In this document: positions 1 through 11,500 of the stretch, piece by piece
Numbering within the stretch: position 1 is the first letter of the stretch
How the letters are laid out: each line of letters opens with the position of its first letter
Origin: Notospermus geniculatus
Lineage: Eukaryota > Nemertea > Pilidiophora > Heteronemertea > Lineidae
DNA: 64,000 bases
NCBI GenBank assembly: GCA_002633025.1
Contig: NMRB01000263.1
Span: 383,622-447,621 of the forward strand
Direction of reading: 5' to 3'
Made by a program: the position numbers and the translations under genes
Notes under the pieces: model-generated
Seen by the model: the letters and a program-made list of their open reading frames with translations, nothing else
Database searches by the model: none
Told to the model about the DNA's origin: nothing

Positions 1-1188
1 TAAGGTAGGGGGCGGGAGATATTCTTTCTGCCAGCTGGAGGGGGTGGGGATCATGAATTCACTGATCCCGCCAGAGGGGGCCTTTTCAAAAAGCAAGGAA
101 CACACATGGTGTATGGCCAGTGTGTGGAGTGACCCCCCCGGGATTTTTACTTCGTCCAGAAAAGCTTATAAGAACGGGGGAGATGGGACGACTTTAGTTT
201 TCCCTGCTTCGCGCAGGTGGCAGCACAAGATCACAGCCGGTACCGTCCTGTCTTTTATGAACAGATAAAAAATTTGATGCAATGCCAATAAATTAAGCAT
301 AAAGTTACTTTGGAATCCTACCACACCCAGGTTTTAACCCTTCCCGCCCGAATGCACTTCATATATAGCGGCGAGATCAGACTGGAGGGCGAAACGGACG
401 AAATTCACGGGTGCTGTCATACGCGGTAATACTGGAATTCGTCATGGTCTTGTGTATCATGAACGACAAAAGAAAATGGTGGCCACGGAAATAAACTGTG
501 GTGAAAATTGACAAATGAAGTAAAATTTCATTAATTACATGCATCACGTTCACGAATATTTATTTTTCAATGTATCATGGTGGTGTCATCCAGTATTTGA
601 AGCCTAGAAATCTAAAGAAATAGGCCTATAGGGGCCTAGAAGGTTAACCAACGCGCATTAGGGTCTGGCCCCCTACTAGGCCTATAGACCCCTTGCGCTT
701 GTCCGTCCAGGGTGTAAACAATAGCCTCGCCCCAGGTGAAAACACGAACGATGTACAACGGCTCACTGCACATTCTCTGCATTTTCGCCTGGGGCGAGGC
801 TATTGTTTACACCCTGTACGGACAAGCGCAAGGGGTCTATTGCTATAGGCCCTATAGGCCTACAAAGCCAGCAGTGGCCAGTGGCCAGCCTTTACTAAAC
901 TTTAGGCATGTTACGTTAGGCTTCAGCCAGGCCTAGGGCCTACCAACAAGGCCCATCCATAGCTAGGCCTATAGGCCTACGGCGGTAGGCCTAGGCCTAC
1001 CCGTAACCCGGTATGCCTAGGCCTAGGCCTACTTAGGCTTACCTCGGCCCGGGGGGGGGGATGTTCTCTGCCGTACCAATACAGTACCTAGGTAGGCAAT
1101 TTCTTCTGTGCTGTGCGTGTTAGGCTTATCTCAGTGCTAGTAAAGTATATCATTATCAACAGTCCTTCTTTCATCTTTCTTTACACAG
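1..1188. other. Region upstream of the SLC30A9 coding exons; no gene seen
   Basis: No open frame here resembles a known protein. A TATA-like run (ATATATA, near 360-366) lies about 60 bases before a GTAATA that could serve as a donor, so a noncoding first exon near 390-425 is possible but unproved. From about 600 to 1060 the sequence is dense in TAGGCCTA and CCTATAGG variants, a simple low-order repeat, and it contains the inverted repeat at 685-839. A G-run follows near 1050. A pyrimidine tract and AG at 1187-1188 form the acceptor of the first coding exon of SLC30A9, so at least one 5' noncoding exon must lie upstream. Confidence 0.5.
685..839. repeat. Near-perfect foldback (inverted repeat), 58-bp arms
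   Basis: Arms 685-742 and 782-839 are reverse complements with two mismatches that I can see (CCGTCCAGG against CCGTACAGG, and CAGGTGAA against CAGGCGAA). A 39-base spacer separates them. The TAGGCC-type sequence outside the arms also partly pairs. No reading frame crosses it. It is most simply a foldback MITE or a recent inverted duplication. It lies upstream of the first coding exon of SLC30A9, perhaps in a 5'-UTR intron, and would form a strong hairpin if transcribed. Confidence 0.8.
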
Positions 1189-1232
1189 TCCATCTTCTTG
1201 AAGATTTGATCCAGAGGAATTTGCTTGAAACC

Positions 1233-4200
1233 ATGTTGCGTTGCAAGATCTACAGCAGCAGCTTGAGAAAAATCACTACACTTCTCCTGAAAGCTTCAGT
1301 TTCCAATGAGAGTGCACTCCCATGCAAAGGTATCAGTATTGTTCTTGATTTGTTGTTGTTCTTGTTCTTGATTGTTGTTGAGCCGTCTTTAACGTCCAGA
1401 AAAAAATTTTGCGATGCACATCGGCATCTGTTGAAATCAATAAGCATGATAAGTATTAAGTGATATATATCCTGAGCGGGAAAAGAACTGTGCTTTCTAG
1501 TGCAGTCCAAGAACAACCTGTTTCCAATTTTAACCAATTTAACTGCATGTAATGTGATTTTCATGTGCGCCTCAGAATTAGGTTTTTTTTTTAGGTTGCT
1601 ACATCAGGAAGTTCACTAGCTGTTCAGGGCCTTACCCACTGTCTCATGGTACTAGTCGCCATCGGTACAGCTACCGCTTGCCTTTTGTCAGAACATCATC
1701 ATCATCGTCTAATAATAAAAACAGTGAAGGGGAAAATTCTGTGAAAGACCACTCCCCTCCTGGTGAAGGTGTTCCAGAAACATCAGCTGCCATAAAAAAG
1801 GAAGAGCCAAATCCAGCAAACTCTGAAAAGATTGATTCAACATTACAAAGCACTGGTACATCAGGGAGGTCATCTACATCTGCTGGAGATGCAAAGGTTG
1901 AGGTTAAGAGCGTAACTGTTGGTGGGTACACAATACAGTATTACTGAGGTCCGGATCGCCCAAAACGCTATAAGTTTTATTTTATGGCCCATTGTTAATA
2001 GCCATTACCGGAATTAACTGGCTTGTTCATATACTTTGAAGCTGTGTGAAATCGCAGCCTTATGGTGAGAAAGAGACTGTTCTGAATGTTTCTTAACAGT
2101 GCCAGTGGCCAGGAATAGGTTTGTCAGATACCAAGTAAATAGATAGGAAGGAAAACCATTTTGTATCATTGAGGCTGTCTTGCCTTCAGAGCTCCCAAAG
2201 ACAAAGAAGAAGGTTCGATCAAAGATTGATTGGTCAGCCGTCTATACAGATAACAGTTATATAACTCCTGTCCGTGCCATGACAGACTATTACCTCACCT
2301 CAAAGTAAGTGTGTTTGGTACACTGATGAAAATGTTTGATTCCTTTGTGGTTCTACCTGAATAGTAGATATGCATTGATTTGATAAGTTGCACTGATGGT
2401 GACTTGAGACCTCCTGTTCACTGGTGCAAGCCTGTGAATTTGTAGAAATTCACATTGTTTTCATCACTTCATTATTATTTCAGTGAACTAGAAAAACTGC
2501 CAAAGTATTCTCGCAGAAGCCCTTATCCCGAATTGGGTAGGATAACGGTGTACTTAAAGTCAGATGTTGAAAAAAAGGCATACAGTGTGTTTGGAGGACA
2601 AGAAAATTTTCTCAAACATCAAGCAAAAGTGAAAGTGGAACAGGAGACCCATGACAAAAGTAGGCTACTTTGTACAACACTTTCTCAACCTTGCTAAAAA
2701 CTTCTATTAAACATAAATATGGGGGGGGGGGGGAGGAGGTTAAACTGATCGCCCTGTTAGCCACTTCTGTCAATAAATTCAGTTTCTTGCTAACACTTTC
2801 AAAACAATCTGATTATGAAATAAGATATTCCCTTTCAGTGACAACAGTTTTTCGGAAGGCAATGAAGCAGTATAAACAAGCTGTAAAGAGACATGGAGAC
2901 GCTAAAGTAGTGGATCCATGGGAAGAGGTAGGACTTTCATTACAATTCAATCTTAATGTCTGCATGATCCAATTTTCTTACATGTAGCCTACATGTACTA
3001 ATGTCATACATGTAAAACTAATTCTGCAATTCACATGTGAAGGAAGCGATGAGTGGAACTCTTTCTGATAAGAATCACACAATATTTTAGTCAGTACCGG
3101 GTATTCATTGTTTCAGAATGTCAAGAGCGTTTTCAGATCAGGATCAGGGCGAGTTGTTGTGTATGCAGTAACAATGTAAGTTTAAAGACTACCTAAGTGA
3201 TTGACCCATGTTACTGCAGCAACATATTTGCTAAATTTGTGACTTGCTCATTGGGTCTAATGGTATTTGGAGGAAATTTCTTCTATAGTCATGGCAGTTT
3301 GCCGATACTGCAGCTGGGCCACTAGAATTTCGATACTTCCAAATCAATCTAATCAGACTGTGTTTATTATGTGCATTTCAGCAATGCAGCTAACTTCTTT
3401 TTAAAGCTCGTAGCCTGGCTCTACACTGGATCGCACAGCATGTTCTCAGAGGCAGTTCATTCTGCAGCAGACACTGTCAATCAGGTAGGAACATGACTTC
3501 GTGTCTGTGATTACAAAATCTAACTTAAAGGCTCCAATTTCCTCAACGTACCCATGTTGTTAGATTCATCACAAAATAGTAATTCGCCTCCACTTTACCC
3601 AACATAGGGATTGATCATCATCGTCATCATAAACGTTGCATATGACTGTTTTCCACAGATGATCCTTGCCTTTGGTATTCACCAGTCCATCAAGAAGCCT
3701 GATTCGGAACATCCGTATGGTTATTCCAACATGCGCTACGTCTCCTCCCTAATCAGTGGTGTGGGCATCTTCTGCATCGGTGCAGGTCTGTCGTGGTATC
3801 ACGGCATTCATGGCTTGCTAAATCCCGTTCCACTAGAATCTATGATGTGGGTAAGTGTATTCAATCAATCAATCAATCAAAAAGATGGCTGCTCTGTACA
3901 TCATTTTGTATCATCACTATACATGTATTTTGTGTTTTTTCAGGCTGTTGGCCTCCTGGCTGGTTCACTCTTCTCTGAAGGAGGTAAAGCTGCCCAAGTG
4001 TTTCTTCCTTGTGTATTATCTGTTTTGTTTGAATACAACTGCAGTAACATCAACATGGTGTACGTGTATGTAGGCTACATGAGTAGGCCTGCACACATGT
4101 ATTGTATGTAGATGGGAAATCAGTGAGAAAAGAGACTGGTAAATCTGACAATGTACATGTATCTACTGCATTTACATGTATAGGTAGGATGGCACTGACT

Positions 4201-5426
4201 GCAGTCAAATGCAATGTACAGTTAGTTCTTTTTGGTAGTAACATTCAAAAATCCTACAATCGCAACTAAACTGTCGTTTGTGAAATATTCCTCCTTATGT
4301 CTTTTCAGCCACTCTTTTCATGGCAATCAACCAGGCGAAGATCAGTGCCAAGAGAGATGGTGTCAGCTTGCTTGAATATGGTAAATATTCACCTAAAATC
4401 CTTACGATAATGTTTTCAATAGCATGATTGAGGTGTCCTCCACTCAGCCACTGAAAACTACAGTTGTAAAATGAGAGGTTGCTACATTGGTCTTCTACCA
4501 GTCATCACACAATTCATCTTCTCTATTTCAGTACGCCGTGGTTATGAACCCATGAACAACGTTGTATTACTGGAAGACTTAGCTGCAGTTTTAGGGGTCG
4601 GTGTTGCTGCTTCCTGCTTGACAATCACAATGTATACGGGTAACCTATTGGCTGATTGTGCCGGTTCCATGGTCATTGGATGTCTACTTGCAGGCGTGGC
4701 TTCTTTCATCATCTACACAAACACCACTGCTTTAGTTGGGAGGTAAGTGGAATGTTTCTCTTCCTTTGCCTTGTAACTAGGAAATTTGCATAGTAGTCAG
4801 ACGTTCAAAATCTTTGTCATCTATATAAAGGTAGAAGGTGGTCTTCAAATTTTAACTTTTTCAGGTCGATTCCTCCAGAGAAGACACAGCAGATTTGCTC
4901 ATTACTGGAAAGTGACCGTATTGTGCGGGCGTTGCATGATGTGAAGGCTACTGATATGGGTGGCAAGTTCATCAGGTTCAAGGCAGAGGTTGACTTCGAC
5001 GGAAAAGAGTTAACAAGATCATACATGGATAAACTTGACTTGGAAAATCTTCTCTCTGTATGTTCCATTTCTTGTCTTATTGTCTTCCTCTTTATTGGTG
5101 AAGTTGATGTTAAACTCAGCATTTTGGAATGAGATGATCCTTCAATCAATCTTTATGTATGTTTATCTGTTGTAGGATATGCAGAAAATCAAAACCATCG
5201 ATGAAGTTGAGGAATCGATGTTTAAACATGGGGAAATGATCATCGATGTGTTGGGAGCTGAGGTCGACCGACTAGAACAACGTATAATGGTAAGTTCTCT
5301 GTGTCAAAGACTTGAAGATGACCAAATATCTTGATGTGGTTATGTGCCCAGTATCCTCTTATCTGCTTTCTTTCTTTTCAGAAAAAATTCCCTGAAGTGA
5401 GACATGTTGATCTCGAGGTTTTATAG
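1233..5426 (+). CDS. Zinc transporter 9 (SLC30A9/ZnT9), complete, 14 coding exons
   Basis: Cation-diffusion-facilitator protein; in animals ZnT9 exports zinc from mitochondria. Coding exons: 1233-1329, 1595-1921, 2190-2304, 2484-2659, 2839-2927, 3117-3175, 3382-3484, 3659-3850, 3944-3983, 4309-4380, 4532-4742, 4865-5057, 5176-5289, 5382-5426. All have GT-AG borders, all phases agree, and they total 1833 nt (610 residues; human about 568). Residues 1-32 (MLRCKIYSSSLRKITTLLLK...) are basic and amphipathic, as in a mitochondrial presequence. A Ser/Pro-rich linker follows. Residues about 145-250 match the XPA-like region of ZnT9. The transporter core follows, with TM2 HSAAD (H314, D318), HPYGYSNMRY, GAGLSWYHG, TM5 LLEDLAAVLG and IYTNTTALVGR. 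The soluble tail has KATD, RFKAEVDFDG, LGAEVDRLE and ends EVRHVDLEVL. As in human ZnT9, TM5 has ED where most ZnTs have a His. The end of exon 2 is the least certain border (1902 or 1911 with acceptor 2192 also fit). Confidence 0.96.
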
Positions 5427-5850
5427 CCCAGTCAATGCATTTAAATGAACTGTACATAGTATGAGTACTTAGTATGTGCCAATACACAGCAAAATGGAGA
5501 ACAGGAACTAGACTACATATACATGTATAACTGGGAGCAAGAATGTACATATACATGTACGTACATGTACATTTTATAATTGGCTACATTTCCAATGAAT
5601 TAGCCCGCTTTGGCTACACTGCCATGTATAGAAACATGTCGAAGATGAATTGATACATTTATCCGAACAATGCTAATTGACTTATGTTGGCATCTGCACC
5701 TTGTATAAATTCTGTACAAAAACTACATTGTTAATGTTTTATTGACGATGTTGTCAAATTGATTACCGGTAGCAGACTGAAATTCCCTCATGTATTTATG
5801 GTACATGTATAATCCTGGTGAATAAAGTTATTCATTTTTGTTGATATTGA
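5427..5850 (+). other. 3' UTR of SLC30A9
   Basis: Noncoding sequence follows the TAG at 5424-5426. Several overlapping TACATGTA/GTACATGTAC runs occur at 5513-5573; such runs are common across this window. No splice signal or open frame of note was seen. The end is set by the AATAAA at 5821-5826. Confidence 0.7.
5821..5826 (+). terminator. AATAAA polyadenylation signal of SLC30A9
   Basis: A canonical AATAAA lies about 395 bases after the stop codon, followed by T/GT-rich sequence (TTCATTTTTGTTGA) suitable as the downstream element. Cleavage is expected near 5840-5850. No other AATAAA lies between the stop and this one. Confidence 0.7.
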
Positions 5851-6140
5851 CTTTGGTTTGATTCCTATATGCTTGCATGAATATTGCTTCATTCAGTGCC
5901 CAACCTTGGTATTTCTTGCCGGTAGGCCTACCCATTTATACACCCGGGTGGAGCGAGGCAAGGTAGGCGAAGAGACCCGCCCAGAGTCTCGCAGCAACCA
6001 GCAACCCACAACCCGAACACTAGACCACTGTTGCTTCTATAGCTACAGCTGAGCAACAGAGGAGTACATTCTTCAAACAACAGACATGTTATGGTATAAG
6101 TTACAATTTCATTTGTTTAGAAATAATGAAATCCAACGAA
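5851..6140. other. Short intergenic gap between convergent genes
   Basis: About 300 bases separate the expected 3' ends of SLC30A9 (+) and the KLHL gene (-). The only open frame is short and matches nothing I recognise. The gap is consistent with tail-to-tail genes that have closely spaced 3' ends. Confidence 0.45.
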
Positions 6141-6164
6141 CTAGTCAGTTTATGTACAAAATGT

Positions 6165-6170
6165 TTTATT
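6165..6170 (-). terminator. Candidate distal AATAAA polyadenylation signal of the KLHL gene
   Basis: TTTATT on the + strand reads AATAAA on the - strand. It is the last such signal before the SLC30A9 3' end. Other - strand AATAAA-like sites occur nearer the stop codon (for example near 6506 and 7054), so alternative 3' ends are possible. Confidence 0.4.
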
Positions 6171-7570
6171 TTTCTGTATAATTATGCAAAGGTGCCAATT
6201 TTCAGCAAAATAGTGCCATGTATTCATGATCTACAATGCAGTGCACAGTAAATTACAAAGCTAGGAACTTCTACAATATTACATGTATGATCACTCACAA
6301 ATGCCGAAACAATATACGAACCCCACATATTCTTTACGTGTAATTTACCCCAGTAGAACTGGTACTAAAATCTGAAATTGAGAAGTCTTGTGAACGAAGT
6401 TGTTAATGCACCACCGGGAGTACATTGTACACGACTTGGGAGGATTGCACATGAAGAGAATGAAAACGTGTTTTCGTACATTTGACTAGAACTTAATTAC
6501 ATTTTTTATTTGAATGAAGAACCACACGCTGAAGTGTTACAACCTTACTGTTCAAAACTAAGTCCCTCAAAATTAGGGATCAGTTCTGTCTTGCTGTTCT
6601 CTCTAAGTTGAAATTACATGTGGTGCCAGTCCTGACTTACTGTAATCAAGATAACTTCTTTAAATATTTCTATGTCATCAGAGAAAGCAATGGGATCTCT
6701 AGATGAACTACATGTAATTCAAAAAGATATGGATTGGTACTCACAAGCCTTCAAGCTGAAGCCGAGAAAAAGCTTTTGAACTGAGAAAAAGCCAAATTCA
6801 TTGTCTTCTTTTTTTCACAAGATATGCTGCAATTTTTTTCCGTAAATACAACTTACCGGTACATGTACCGGGTATGTACAAAGAGATCATTTTAAGCAAC
6901 CCCCAGAGCAGGCATTTACAGGCCAACATTTGGCAGGATACCACAATCATTTGTGGACCACAAATTCGTCACATCATATCTATCTTTTCCTGCTCATCCA
7001 CAGTTGGATTTTTAATCAGAAGCGTTACACTTTTCTCAACAGTAGGAAGGGTGAACTTTTATTTTAGTCCTTAAACGAAGCACTTATCTGTCTTTTTACA
7101 TCTCTAGTCATTTCTACACAATATCACCACATAGTGGTTGGTTGTAAGATATATTTCTACACATATCTACATTGAATAGGAAGCAAATAACAAGAGAACA
7201 GAGAAATACTATGCGAAAGTAATACTATCGTTGGTCTTTCACTGAGTCCACAACGACATTTGCTTAGAGTTGACTCTTTCAGTGACAAGCTAGAATCAGT
7301 TTCATCACCAGTTTGCCAAACGGCTTATGGTGTCTCATGCATTGATGACAGTGTGATTCGGAGCTGGTACTTGCTGACCTTAATCATAAGAAACTGGATC
7401 ATTTTGATATCAGGCACATATGTTTTGTTTAAGCTTGAGGCCATATTTTAGTAAACAACAGTATGATATGTAAAGATATCTTTCATATGGATATTTATAT
7501 GGAAAATGATTTCTTTGGAACTTGAGAACTGTCTCTAGTTTGAACATGGAAGAGTCGAAAATGCATCCGC

Positions 7571-7571
7571 N
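7571..7571. other. Single-base assembly ambiguity (N)
   Basis: One N interrupts the presumed 3' UTR. Unlike the N at 10561, no obvious duplication flanks it. It may still be a join between contigs whose true gap size is unknown. Confidence 0.9.
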
Positions 7572-8551
7572 TTCTGCCAGAGTCCAGTAATGGGCAAAAA
7601 AACGTCATGCATTTTCTTTTAGCACCATGGGAATGAAGGGGTATACTGTAAACTCCATATATTTCTGTCAGCTAAATATTTCCGAACAGAAATTCAAAAT
7701 AATGTTCAATGTTTCAACGATTCTTTGGTCAATGCATCTTTTCCCAATTTTATGGTTTTTACAGGCTTCAGACTCTAAGTTAAAGATATTGTTTAGCTAA
7801 AAATAGCATATTCCTACGAATAACACAAACAGTACACAAAGGATTCTACGATTCTATGTGAGTTCAACCAAACGTAACAACAGGTTTTTGCCTGCATCTT
7901 AACAAATGGTGAAAATGTGCCGATGGTTACATACTATTCGTGAAGCATTCTAGCAAAGAAGAAAACTATATCAGTTGGCATCAACTTCTATATTCCAGAT
8001 CAACAATAATTTGTCATAGATGTCTGCTATTTTTCACCAAGATTTCGCTTGATATTGATCTAACCCAAACGAAATGCTAGCAATGGCCATTTCTTCTTGA
8101 TTGTCATTAAAAGCTTAATGCTACAATAATGGAATATACGTGTAGTGCAACTAAGGTTGACCTTCAAAAGGTCAGAAATGATTTAAAGGTCATATCAAAA
8201 TCGCGGAAAATATGATAAGGTGTTCTTAATGTTTAACATTATGCAAATCTTTCACTCAAAATGTAATAGGAATGTCAATCTGAGGTCATCAAATTATGAC
8301 CTCTGAAAACACGACCTTTGAGGTCAATGAGAGAATGTCAAGGTCGTACAACAAGAAACCATGGTTACAGAGTCAATGAGGTCACAAGGATTTCACTCTC
8401 AAAGTGTCGAATAATAAGCCACAGAAACCGCAGGTTGTGAGCAAGATTTCTTGAGTTTGGAGATTTGTGGTGGTTGCAAGGGACTCGACGATATGGCCGC
8501 CATCATAGTTGGAGATCGTTTCCACACGGGCGCCCCTTGCACGTCGCTTAG

Positions 8552-11500
8552 TCAGGTATTCTTCACCTGCACCACACAGGCGCCTGCTCGACCGGTACAT
8601 AAGGAGGCAACCTGAAAAAAACACAAGAACTATAGACTGAGAGCTGGCCAAAATTTACATTTTAGTAGAGTAGCAATAAGTCATATTATTTCGAGGGATA
8701 CGCATGCACAGGATGATATTGTATGGATTTTCATGGATTTGTCAACATTTGAGTCTATCTCATTTTCCAGACTGTTTTACATGAGAAGCTTTGAAGTGTC
8801 AAGACTTGAACAAGCCAGCAATGATCAATGCAAATGTCACGAGATGTCACTCCAAACAGAGTGAATTGCAGTTTAATTACAACAACTTTGGTAATTCTTC
8901 AGAGTGAGGGGGCCGGGTGATAGTGTGATGGCATACGGTGAAAGACAGAGAGCCGTCTATTTGGGAAGCCGGATTGTGGTGCAGTTAACAATGAAAGTGT
9001 GTAGGAATTTGCCAACTTGAACTCTTGGAGTGCAGAGTGACAGTGTGCTGGAACTTTATTTCATCAATAGTATCAGGAATTACATGTTCTAGCTGCCGGC
9101 AATGGTATTTGTTTTTTTTTCATTCAGTTTCGTGATAAATATTCAGAGGTGACAAGTTTATAAAAGTGCACGTAAGGAATTGAATAAAACAGTATAAGTA
9201 GAACAACCTCATGCCAAAACTACATTGACAGACGGAGTTAATGACATGTACATGTACATGTATCATTCTGACGAGTGTGAAAGACAGACAGTAAAGAAGT
9301 AATGCCCATTTTCCTTGTTCCTTTGTGCAGACGTCATGCAAATACAACCACCAGCAATCAATGAAAAACACAGATTTTTGTGCGGTTTCTTTCTCCCAAT
9401 ATAACAATCAAAAGAACCTTTAGTTGGTTCCTTTATGATTCAACAAGAAATGCACTGAACATTACAGAAATGTACATAAATGTACTGTAGCCGAATGTGA
9501 ACACTAACACAACATTCAACATTTAGATGTTGCTAGTATATTTGTTCATTCTTACCTGCCGACCATCAATACCCACCTTGCTCCACTCGTTAGCCTGTGG
9601 GTCGTAACACTCGACATCGCTGAGGTATTGCATTCCGTCGTAGCCACCGACTGCGTAAAGTTTGTCACCGAGAAGGCATACGCCGACAGAATCGCGGGGA
9701 GAACTTATGGAAGCAACGAGTGTCCAGGCGTCTGTTTTGGGGTCATATCTGGGTAGAGAAGGAGTCAAATGTAATAGGTTCTGGAGAGTTAGGTTACAAC
9801 CAGAATTTCAGAATAGAAATCAATGATGGACTGATAGCTTTGCCTGAATTTCTTTCCCTGCTTTTGGGCTTCATATGGATGGTTTCATCCTGAGGTAATC
9901 AGCAGTTCTTAGCGATCACCAAACACCTCTAACTGTCAGAATCTTTCAAATTCACGTCCTCACCTTTCCACGCAGTCGAACCGGCTGGAAGTTGGATTAC
10001 TGGCAGGAGCGTCATGGCCACCACAGGCGTATAGGAAACCATTACAAATAGCAACACCGACCCCACCACGTCGTTTATTCATTGGTGAGCAGAGAGACCA
10101 TTTATTTGTGTGAGGATCATAACATTCGAGAGATCGTAAACATGAGCTGCCATCCCTGCCACCAACTGCATACAATCTAAAAAGACAAGATACACATTTG
10201 TCCTTATCCCTCAATTTGTTCATTTATCAGTCATATTCAAAACTCTGTGCATCCACAGCCTATCCAATCGTGGAAAATATCTGCTGATCAAAGCAAAATT
10301 TGATGACTTGCAATTTATGACACAGTTTCTAAAATATTGGTATTGTTTTTTCCCCTGACATACAACAGTAACTATGTTGTAATTACACAAGGAATTTCAT
10401 GTGATTAACAAGCATTTTGTCAGCAATTTAACTTCCATGACACTTACTTATTCCCCAAGACAGTGACACCAACAGTACTCCTGGGTATAGACATTGGTGC
10501 CACATAACTCCACTGCCGAGCTTGCGGGTCCCATCGCTCCACTGTATTCAAATATGACCANTGTTTTGGGGTCGTATCTGTGTAGAGAAGGAGTTAAACG
10601 TGATAGGTTCTGGAGAGTTAGGTTACAACCAGAATTTCAGATTAGAAATCAATGATGGACCGATAGCTTTGCCTGAATTTCTTTCCCTGCTTTATGGCTT
10701 CATATGGATAGTTTTATCCTTATTCAGCAGGTCTTAGCGATCACAGTTAGTGATCACTAATAACCTCTAACTGTCAGAATCTTTCAAATTCATGTCCTCA
10801 CCTTTCCACGCAGTCGAACCGGCTGGAAGTTGGATTACTGGCAGGAGCGTCATGGCCGCCACAGGCGTATAGGAAACCATTACAAATAGCAACACCGACC
10901 CCACCACGTCGTTTATTCATTGGTGAGCAGAGAGACCATTTATTTGTGTGAGGATCATAACATTCGAGAGATCGTAAACATGAGCTGCCATCCCTGCCGC
11001 CAACTGCATACAATCTAAAAAGACAAGATACACATTTGTCCTTATCCCTCAATTTGTTCATTTATCAGTCATATTCAAAACTCTGTGCATCCACAGCCTA
11101 TCCAATCGTGGAAAATATCTGCTGATCAAAGCAAAATTTGATGACTTGCAATTTATGACACAGTTTCTAAAATATTGGTATTGTTTTTTCCCCTGACATA
11201 CATCAGTAACTATGTTGTAATTACACAAGGAATTTCATGTGATTAACAAGCATTTTGTCAGCAATTTAACTTCCATGACACTTACTTATTCCCCAAGACA
11301 GTGACACCTACAGTACTCCTGGGTATAGACATTGGTGCCACATAACTCCACTGCCGAGCTTGCGGGTCCCATCGCTCCACTGTATTCAAATATGACCAAC
11401 CATCATGGCCACCCACGGCATACATTGGTCCCTCCAGAACACCCACGCCTGCAATGAACAACATTTGAAAACACTCATTATCTTGAGTTTGCCCTTTTTA

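Larger units (their letters stand above)
6150..8551 (-). other. Probable long 3' UTR of the KLHL gene
   Basis: About 2.4 kb between the KLHL stop codon (8552-8554) and the last candidate polyadenylation signal holds no recognisable coding exon on either strand. It is AT-rich, with several AATAAA-like sites. A cluster of AGGTCA/TGACCT words lies at 8168-8390, and there is a single N at 7571. A 3' UTR is the simplest reading, since the neighbouring gene converges from the other side, but no transcript evidence is available here. Confidence 0.45.

Noticed and set aside
3611-4111. A 166-codon + strand open frame
   Set aside because: It is SLC30A9 exon 3659-3850 plus intron read-through on both sides; conserved sequence stops exactly at the GT and AG sites.
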